NCBI GenBank assembly: GCA_964200075.2
Contig: CAXNAA020000191.1
Span: forward strand, 1-24,760
Source of the DNA: Sphacelaria rigidula
Taxonomy: Eukaryota; Phaeophyceae; Sphacelariales
Reading direction: 5' to 3'
Length of the DNA stretch: 24,760 nt
This document shows, one piece after another, positions 10,001-20,400 of this stretch. The notes under the pieces are model-generated. The model was not told the origin of the DNA. It made no database searches and saw only the letters and a program-made list of their open reading frames with translations. Within the stretch, counting starts at the first letter, position 1; each line of letters starts with the position of its first letter. Position numbers and translations under genes: made by a program.

Positions 10001-13000
10001 ATATGCTTCATTCGGGATGCTCAACATTACGTATACCCATGCGTTATGAACGGCCGACCAATAATAGGGCTTCGCAGAACGTCTGTCGGGTTGGGTGTCT
10101 TGTGGGTGAGCTATACTGCAAAGTTATTTGTTTGTGTACCACTGCGAACGAATGCACGGCTCTTGGACGCTTCTGCGTAATATTGCGGGAGCCCCCCCCT
10201 CCCCCTGAACCAGCGACGGCGCTTCGCGCTTGGTGATTGATTGCGAGCTTGGTCCCACGAAACCCGGTGTGCTCCGTCCCGGCTTTGTTGGAATGCAAAG
10301 CCAATGGTCTTACAACTACGGCATGCAAGATCATGAGTACAACCCCAAACCAGCCCCAAAAATGTTCCGAACAAAATGCTCGTACAGTGCACGATAGCTG
10401 GTTTCAGGCTGCATGAAGCACCCGACATGCGTGACATGGGCAAAAATGATCCCACGCGTGGGAGGACCCAGCTGCTCGATGTGCTCGGCTCATGTCATTT
10501 TGATTTATGTGCAGATTTTCCTTCCTCAAGCCAGCCACTTTTCTGGGGTGGGGGGGACTCATGGTATTTCATGCCAAAGTCATATGACCGTTGACCTCGC
10601 AGCCCTACAAAGCCGGGACGGAGCACACCGGGTTTTCGCCGGACCAGGCTCGCAATCAACCACAAACTGCGCAGTGCTGTGATGTGTTCGGCGAGTCGTA
10701 CGAAGGATGAGTTGCATCCTGCCAAGATTGTTCGGCCCGAAGCGCACTGATTATCTTGCTTTTGGATGACAGCCTCCAATGAGTTGAATCATTATCTGGT
10801 ATCGCCACTTCCAGAGACAGCCACGGGTTCCATACTGCCTCATGGGTGTCTCACCATGCCACTCTTATGGGGTGTACTCATGATCATGCACACTTTTATG
10901 GGGGGGGCGGGGGATATCGCGGGCATCAGTCCTGCTATGCTGTCCATGCGTGCTGAACGTGAGCGAAAAGGTGTAGATCCACGAAACGCATGCTAGGAGA
11001 CTGCTCCCGCCACGTCTGCAGTAAAATGCACTCGCATGCGGATTACGTTCTAGAAGTGTCGAATTAGTTCGTATCCTCAGAAACATAGTGGGGGTATAAG
11101 AACGGTCACTAGAAGGACCAAAATCCAGCCCGTGGTGACTTTCGACCAAAGTTGGGCTCATGTTGGCCGGAATCACTCTCCGTTCAACGTGTGCTGATTC
11201 GAGGCGTACTTTGCGTAATCCTGAAAGCAACTAGTTGGTACGAATCCGACCCCCCGCCCTCTTTTCCGGTTTGTTTTACCGTTAGGTTTATTCCTTCAAG
11301 ATATCATGAATCAACCCCGAAAAAGACCGTTTTTTCCCCGCATGATTGGGCTCAAACAGGAGAAAAAGGAGTTCTGTGGCGGGGGGGGAGGGGGGGTGTA
11401 CTCATGATCTTGCATGCCACAGTCGTAAGACTATTGACCTCGCATCCCTACGAAGCCGGGACGGAGCACGCCGGGTTTTTGCCGGACCAGGCTTGCATCC
11501 AATCGCCGAGCGCGAAGCGCCGTGGCGTGTTCGGCGAGTCGCATGAAGGATGAGTTGCACCCTGCTAAGATTTTGCGGCCCGAAGCAGACTGATTATCTT
11601 GCATTTGAATGACAGCAGACAATACATTGCTTCATTTTCTGGTGTCGCCACTTCCCGACACAGCCATAGCTTATACACTGCCTCATGGGTGGCTCACAAT
11701 TTGAACACTTCGTGGTACGATCATCCCCGTTGTGCGGAGTTGAGGTTCTGCCACACCGCACATCATGATCTAGCTCGACTACCATCACGGTTACCGTAAA
11801 AAAAACCCCAAGCGCGCAAAAAAAACCCGGTAACCTTGTTGCCTAGCTTCCGCAGGGAGTAGCGTGTTTTGCAGCGTCATCACCATCCGATGCCAACCCC
11901 ATCGGGGGTCCGCCCCTACAAAGCTGGGATGAAGCACGCCGGGTTCTCGTCGGACCAGGGGGGGGGGGGGGCTTCCGGATATATAAAATATAAACGAGGG
12001 GTTTGGCAGCTTTTCCCGTCACGCTCAGTAGATCGACAGCCAAGCATGAGCACCGGTGACAGTCATGTAGGTTGCGTGATGACACATGTCATAGTTTGAA
12101 GAAGCCGTAGCTGCACGTGAGCGGAGCACGTTGGGCGTGGCCTTGCACAATTCCGTTCTGATTTAAGAACAAACGATGATTTGTGCGAGACGCGCACACA
12201 GCACGCGCACAAAAAAGGTTAGTACTCGTTCAGATTCTGCCGCGAAAAGGGGTGAAAACTGTTGCATCGGCCGCTCATGAAGAAATGTTCAACTACAGAA
12301 ATTGACAGGAGGTGTTGTTGACTGTTTTCGGTCCAAAGCATATTTCTTTTCCGCGGTAGAGAGATGATTATATAGGCTGAGAAAAAAACGATTTTGTGAA
12401 AATATTTGCGTGAACGATCGGGATTGGTCCACCCCTCCGTTGGACAATTTCGTACTTGTTACCTATTTTTATGATATCCTCGTGCAGCATTCCTTTTCAG
12501 CGCTGGAACACCCTTGCGTCGATAAATATTGAGAAACGAAGCGGATCGTGTTCAGGACACAATCAATCCCCAAGTTAGCGTCGTCGGGGGGCTACTGAGT
12601 GAAGGCCTCGTTAGTAATGAGGGTGTTGTCGGCCGTCACTAGTCGGAAAAAACACGTTTTTTTACCCTTGCGCAATGAACAGGTAGACATTAGGGAAGAA
12701 AAAAATATTTACATTTGTTCACGAGATCGGTCGGGATTACTCTAATCTTGCTAAAGACAGACGAGTCATAACCTGGGGCTGTGTAGTCGCAGGACGCCCA
12801 ATGACCGGTCAGCCCGTAAGTTGTTCAGCATCGAGTGCAGAGATAATTTTCTTTTCGGAATTCGGAGCCGATGCCTAGTACTTCCTCTGTCCCATAAGTA
12901 AAGGTCCTTATGGGGGGCAGATCGTATTTCACCAATGGAATTGCCTACGGTGCACAAGTTAGGTTTGCTGAAAAGCTTTCGATACGCTGATGCTCTTGAA

Positions 13001-16000
13001 GAGAAAAAAAAGTCGGATTTGATGAAAGTTAATGGGCCAAAAAGTGGGAAATTTGGCGTTTTTCCTGCAATTTTTTCCTATGTCGATGAGCGATAACGAT
13101 TATGGTGTGGAGCACACCCGGGTATCGGCGCGGCAGGAGGCAGGAAAGGTAGAAAGGGTGGTGGAATATGAGTAGGGCGGCTTTACGGCCTGGGGCTATC
13201 TAGAATCAAGCCCCAGTGACGGCGAGGACGATTGACGAAAGTGTTTTCTCGATTTTTTCGACACTATTTCGTCCCTGGAGAAGGGGCGAAATACGGCCTT
13301 TTTGGAGTCGACTGCTTTTTCTCGGCCGTTCATGCATTCAGAATGGCGCATTTATACATATATATATATATATACACGGGCTCCAACTAAAAGAACACAG
13401 AACATTGAAAAATAAATATCGCCTACGGCGTCGGACACTGTCAAGGGTCTGTGTAGTCAGGAGAACCTTTACTCATGGAACAGAAGAAGTATCTCCTGGT
13501 CACCCGAACTTCGGGGTCGAACGTTCACTGTGATAAGCGGTGGCACGCGAAAAAAACCCCGAAAATCGTGAACTACAAAAAATTGCAATAATCGCCTCGT
13601 TCGACCGCTAACTAGTACACTCTAAGATCAAGTGAAGACGAAATGCCGGCTTCTCAGAGCTCCAGAGATGAAAATGATGCGACAGAAGCGTACTCTAAAA
13701 CCCAGTAAAGGTGAAATGCTGGCTTCTCAGACGTTTAGAGGAGAATTACATATGCCTGCAAGGAAAACCTTCGGCCGAGAAGGTAACAGGTGTTACTGAT
13801 GAATCCAATTATTGATCCGCTCGTCGTCCGACAGTTGCGAATTCTCAACAGACAGTTGATGGAACTCCAGAGTCAAGATGCGAACAGAAGAGACATTCTT
13901 CTGCGGCGCAAAAAGTCCACGTTTCAACGAAATTGCCCAATCTCACATTTTGCGTCCTCGAACGACGCACGTTACAGCATAGTCGTATGCATCGCTCTGC
14001 AATACAACCTGCTCTACTGACACGTCCCACCCCGCTATAGTGCAGAGATATTCCCGTCTGCTTGCTTGGGCGGATTTCGTTTGCTTTGATGAAATACTTG
14101 AGAGAAACCCTGGGGCGGTATGTATACATGTAGAACCTTTGAACGAGAAGCGGGCGTGACGTACTTTACCTTTATTTATGCTTGACGTCGGCCACCGAGA
14201 GAGTAAATAGAACATGTGTCTGGTATATGATGGGTGAATATATTGGTATACGTCAGGGCATTGTCACCACCGTATGTGTTTATACATATTGCACACATCG
14301 TACGCGGTACATACTGCCTGACAAATATATCTTGGTGCGGCAGGCCTGAAATTATGGAGCCTGATAAATACATATGGGATCGTGCGAGCAACGACGTATT
14401 GCCTGACCGAAACTTGTCGGACCGCGCGGGTATAAACGTATTGCCTGGACAGTATATAGTAGATTGCGTGGGCAACAAGATGTTGACCGACCGCTGTATA
14501 TCGGGCCACGTTGGCAAACCCATATTTCCCGACCAATAGATTGGAGAATGTGGGCGCGAATACTGCCGAATGGTGGTGGCAGCGTGGTGGTTTGTCGCCT
14601 ATCAGGGAAACGTCTGTCTCAAAAATAGGACCCGTTTTCCCGTTTCGTGGGAGGGAGTGAGGGAACGGGGGATGAGGGATATTTTCCTCCAGAGTAGTCG
14701 TCAGTCGAAGTACACATTCGTGCGCATCATGTTTGTCTTGGAGGGGGAAGGAGTCTCCGATGTTCCGATCAGTTGGGCTGTCGTGCTCAGGGCGTGCCCC
14801 AAAAAAGAGCTCAGCGAGAAAGAGCAGTGGAATTGGGGAATGCCGATCTTATAGATCCACGTCATTCATGTTCCGTACATTCTTCACCTGCGCCCGGGAA
14901 AGTCGAACACTATTTTGTTGGGCTCGTAGTGAGAATAAGGGTCGAAAACCAGTGGTACAGCGATCACTCGAAAGTATAATTCTCGCGATTTATCGCTTGC
15001 TATTAAAAGCAGCAGCATTACATGAATACATGGTGCTCATGACATCGTCGTGGACCTCATGCATGCAACATATGTCGCGGAGAAGCTCGTGGCGGAACAA
15101 TGTGCTGCGATACATACTGTCCACACTGGCCCTGGATATATCGGAAGATCCGTGCATATATCAAGTCCGAGTGACGCAGGACATTTTGTTGCACCACCCT
15201 GAATAATGACGAAATATTACATTGTCAAAACGTGTACTACGTACAGTATGGAATCTATTGTCTATTGCAACAGACGCAATAGTCGATACTGTATGCAGTA
15301 CACGTTTTGACAAAGATATCTGTTGTCCAGGATGTGTATTGTTGTGCTATGTTTATCGAACACAAGCATACCAAACGTTGTGTTTTCCAAGTATACATTG
15401 GGCACGCCCATCGCTGGGGTATTCAACGGCCACACGTTATCGAACACGCTCGGAAACAAACATATTTGAGGTGATGAGCGGCCGTGTTGCGCTTCCTCCG
15501 GTGCGTCACGTCGTGGAGTAAGATCGTTTTCACGAGAGACGTTGATATGGTTGAGCACATGATTGGCACTCTCGGGACGTCCTTGTGTTTCGTTTTTTTT
15601 TCGGAAAACTCCATTCTTTCAGATTGCATCCGGAAACTACCGGTAGAATAGCTTCAAGCTACTGTTCGTCGAAACTCCGTCTGGAAACATTTGATACTCC
15701 CGTATCCCATGGTAGCATCATCACCGTGATTTATTTCGATTGATACCAGTAGTTTCCCACACTAGCCTGATATCTCAAATCCGTGCCCACAGACGTAGAT
15801 TCACGTTTCCAGTGCCGTCATTACTAAGACTTATGCGATGGAAGCGCTAATTGAGCGGCTTCTCCTGAGCCTCCAAAACGAAACAACATGAAACAACGAG
15901 AGTGATGTCAAGAAAACAGAAGGAAAGGGAAGAAAAGTCCCCCCGAGCTGGTCGAAGGTGTTTCGGAACAAACATATTAGATCTGCCAATAAAGTAAAGG

Positions 16001-17440
16001 ATGTCGAGAGACGTAATTTTAAGTAAAAGAAGAAACATAGCCCACGAGGATACAAGGATACGACGGGAGGGTCAACATAAAATCCCCAGGTACCCACGGA
16101 GTCAAGCAAAAAAATTCCAAAAGACGGCACTAGCGAAGATGTACGCTATTTCCAGCAGATTAGTACGAGGTGACCGCCAGTCAGCGAGAACTGATTTAAT
16201 GTAAGAAAACAGCAAGGCGGCTAAGATTTCAAGTTGGCTGGAGGCCACGCCGCACCGAACAATCCGAGGAGTGTCGAACACATCAGTTACAATGTAGTAC
16301 TTCTCAGCTGAAATAGTTTTCCCGTGATACTTCGTAGACGGCGATTTTCACCACTTCTTTCGCGTACCACCACTCATTCGAGTGAACACTTGATCCCGAA
16401 GTTTGGGGATTCCAATTCCCAGCATGAAAGATGGTGTTGTCTTGGGCATTTTCTCATGTCATATTCGTTTCTTGTGACAGAAAATCTGTGACAGAAAACT
16501 TTGTTTTTTTACAGTATCATAGATAGTACAGAGTAACACACTGAACACAGTACAGGAGTCCGACAGTATTCTTAGAAAATTTCAGAACCGACGGTAGACT
16601 GAATGAATAGTAGTCTACTGCGTACACAATACAGAAGTCCAACAGTGTTTTTAGAACTTCATGAGACAGACAGTTGGGATTCCGTCACTAGCAGTAGCCA
16701 TGCTGGGTTCAATGCCATCACCAGCAGGAGCCACGCGTGGGAGACACACTTCACGTCAACAGTTCCCACAGAGAGATGCGCACAGCTACATCTCCCAGAA
16801 CTTCGCCGAGTAAGCCAGCATGGACCCACTGGCGGGCAGTACGTACCAGCTCTGTCCAGCACGGTGGCTATCACTCGCAAGGTGCGTGGGTGCTGTCGCA
16901 CGATCGAAACGCGGACCGTCTACGATGAAGAGCAGCAGCAGCAGCAGCATCGGCACTGGCTGATTCAGACCCACCCCCGACCGTACACATGTACTGCACA
17001 TGAATATGCTGCTGCTGCTGCTGCTGCTGCTTCTCGTGCGGGAGGCGGTCCGCGTTTCGACGCGCGACAATACCCATGCACCTGGAGCTTTATTGCCTCC
17101 TCCCTACTTGAAATAGACTATGATCTGTTTGCGTGTTGTTACCCTCATACTGTATCAGTAGTCTGTGGCATTTTCAGTGCGAGTACGTATCACTTGTTTC
17201 CCCCTGTATTGGACGCTGGCTATGTTCCCATCACCATCAGTAGCCATGCGTGCGAGACACGCCCGACGTGCACAGCTTGCACAGAGAGATGCGCACAGCT
17301 ATATCTCCCAGCACTTAGCCAAGTGAGGAAGCCTGGACCCATCGGCGGGTAGTACGGACCAGCGCTGTCTGGCACGGAGGCTATTACTCGCAAGGTGCGT
17401 GGGTGTTGTCGCACGGTCGAAACACGGACCGTCTACGATG

Positions 17441-17471
<31 letters not shown>

Positions 17472-20400
17472 TCGGCACCGCCTGATTCAGACCCACCCCC
17501 AGCCGCGTACATTTACTGGCAATTAATATGCTGCTGATACTGCTGCCGCCGCTGCTACTGCTGCTGCTTCTCGTGCGGGAGGCGGTCCGCGTTCCGACGC
17601 GCGACAATATCCATGCACCCGGCGCGTTATTGCCTCCTCTCTACTTGAAATCGACTATGATCTGTTTGCGTGTTGTTACACACATAGCATTTTCAGTACG
17701 AGTACAGTCCGTATCAAATGTTTTCCCCTATATTTGGCACTGGCTTTATTCCCATCACCAGCATTAGCTACGCGTGCGAGACACACCCGACGTGCACATC
17801 TCCCACAGAGAGATGCGCACAGCTATATCTCGCAGAACTTTGCCTAGTAAACGAGCATGGACTCATCGGCGGGTAGTACGGACCAGCGCTTTCCAGCACA
17901 GGGACTATCACGTGCAAGGTGCGTGGGCGTTGTGGCACGATCGCAACGCGGACCGTCTCTTCCATGAGGAAAAACGGCAGCGGCAGCAGTATCGGCACCG
18001 CCTGATTCAGACCCACCCCCAGCCGCGTACATCTACTGGCAGCAAAGATGCTGCTGATGCTGCTACTATTGCGTGTTCTCCTTCTCGTGCGGAAGTCGGG
18101 CCGCGTTTCGACCTGCGACAGTACCTATACCCCCTTGCGCGTGATTGCCGCCCTCCTCGAAGTCGCGGGTCTGTTCTCGTGCTGTTTTACCGTCTCGGTA
18201 TCACTTGTTTTCCACCCTAGCTTGCTAGATTAGAACGGCGCGTGATATCTCGTGATAATGAAGTTGTGAATCGTCACTTCACTATCACAATCACAGAATT
18301 TTAATCATTTCCCTCGTTTCGTTGAAACACCGCCTGACCCGAACTCGTGTGATGCACATAGACTGCATGTTATTCACGCGTGCGAGACGCGGCAGCTTCA
18401 GTGGATTCATTCTTCCTGAATTTCAAGCGCTGCTTTCCGTGCTTCTACTTGTATGCCGAATACGCTCCTTTTCCATCATAACGAAGGAAAATGAAAATTG
18501 GAAGCGCGATGCAAAGCAGAGCAATCTGTGTGGAGATACTAGTCATACGCTCCACAATCCGAAACAAAAATCATGTTCGCACTCAAAATTGAAAGGCTGA
18601 ATGGTTGATTTGACAGGGGGCGTTATTGGCCATTTCTGGTTCAAACCACATCTCTTTTTCTGCCCTAGCGCAGTGAATGAGTGGAAATATAGAAATCAGG
18701 ATCTATAAAAGTATTGATGTGACGGGGGGAAACTGTCAGTAAAAAAGCTGACGGTCGCGCCTTTGGAGTCGGAGGATCGGAACCCGCGTCTTGTTGAGCG
18801 ATACCTCCGAGACGAACCGGTGAGAACCTATGGTCCCTTTGTTGCCGAGGCCCTGGGTAATGGACCAGACGCACAAAGAAGCAGTGCATCTGGGGGGGAA
18901 AGTGACTCTCTCTCTTCTGCAACGGTACTGTTGGTGGATAGGGATGAAAGAGAGTGTGAAATTCTGGATTCGACGCTGTTATTCATGTCAGGCCAAGAAA
19001 TCTGATCGGTACACGGTGCGGTGGCCCTTAGTCTTGCTGCCACTACCGAGTCGGCCAGGGCAAATGGTAGCGTTTGGTTTCCTTGGCCCTTTGCCGAAAA
19101 CCACAAATGGACATGAGTCGAATTTTCTCCGAGCTCCAGCCAATACATCACTCATTCGCGTCGTCCTCCTGCTCCTTTTTGCGTGCAGCTTCGCGGCGCT
19201 CCGCCCAGCTCTTGTAGCCGCGCTCCGGATAGCCCCCCCCCCCCCCCTCCATGATTGCCATATTCCAAATATCAAACTCGCAAGTCCGCTACGTCTTGTT
19301 CCACCTCGATTCATCCAGCCCTATCACCCACATGCGCAGAATATATGACGGTTCCGCCGCATGGGAATGCGCCCACACCAGTTTCAACACCTAACAAAAT
19401 CCCTGCCTATTCACCAACCATGCGCGAAATATTTGGCGTTTTTCCGCTGTATGTGAATGTGCCAGCACCAGTCCCCCGGTTGACCACGGCGCTCATCGAG
19501 GGCGGTCCACTTCAGATGTACAGCGTACTTCCGCCCCAAATCCACCATGCGGAGAGTGTGCGAACGCTTCCGCTGTCCTGGGTTCTCCTCCAGCCCCACC
19601 ACCTCGGACAACTGCCAACCTGCGAAAGCCGTTTTAAAATACACGTGACCGCCCACAATGTCAGGGTTGTACACATCGGACCCATTCTTCCTCCGTCCCG
19701 ACACCTTATAACCAACCCGGCGCCACGTAATATCCGCCCCGTTCGTGCGCTGATATGCGCCGCGACAAGTGAATGCGGTATTTCCGGTATTGCGCATTGT
19801 CGCCTTTAACCTGTGTGGGTTCGCCCAACCAATACTTCAAAATTGCCTGCCGGCCGTACTCTTTGAGGTCGGTCTCATGCTCCCACCCAGGAACATCCAA
19901 ACCGCCCCAATGCGTGAGGTACTGTACCGCCAGCTTGCCACCCAACCCCCGAGACAACCTGTGTTTCACCAATTTATCCGGCAATATCCTTTGAGTATCA
20001 AACTCCATCGTGACGTCTTCCGCCGTGAGATGCAGAGGAGGCGACCGTTCGGAATATTTGTTCATCACATTGGCTAAGCCCCCAGGGCAGAAATCTCGGT
20101 TTGTCCGCCCCCTCATGGGGGGTGTAATACCTCTTACACCTCGCCACTGACACGCTGGGATTCATGTTGATCCCTGGCTCGTTTCGACGAATCTCCAGCA
20201 ACAGTAAATTCCTACCTACCTGTTCACCCTCCGAGGTTACCCCCGGTCCTACCAATAAAATTTTGTATGGCCCCGTCCAACATTGAGCCAGCTTTGCTGA
20301 CAGCGCCAAAGACATCCGGGCTGTACTTGACGTCACCTGCGCCGCCTTACCCCCCGCGGCGATGGTGCTTTTGTCATCATACACGAACCCCACTGACCCG

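Noticed and set aside
9398-10027. 209-codon minus-strand open frame
   Set aside because: It overlaps exon 10 on the opposite strand, shows no domain and has mixed composition; treated as chance.
1-10341. Copies at 1-250 and 10094-10341 as the two LTRs of one 10-kb retrotransposon
   Set aside because: The interval contains host exons 1-10 in frame and no retroelement genes; related head copies occur in both orientations elsewhere.
14230-14567. CRISPR-like array
   Set aside because: Units are contiguous 42-bp diverged repeats without spacers, in a eukaryotic intron.
16603-17352. 249-codon plus-strand open frame, the longest in the window
   Set aside because: It lies across the palindrome array and is kept open by CAG and CTG runs; the composition is low-complexity and no domain is recognisable.
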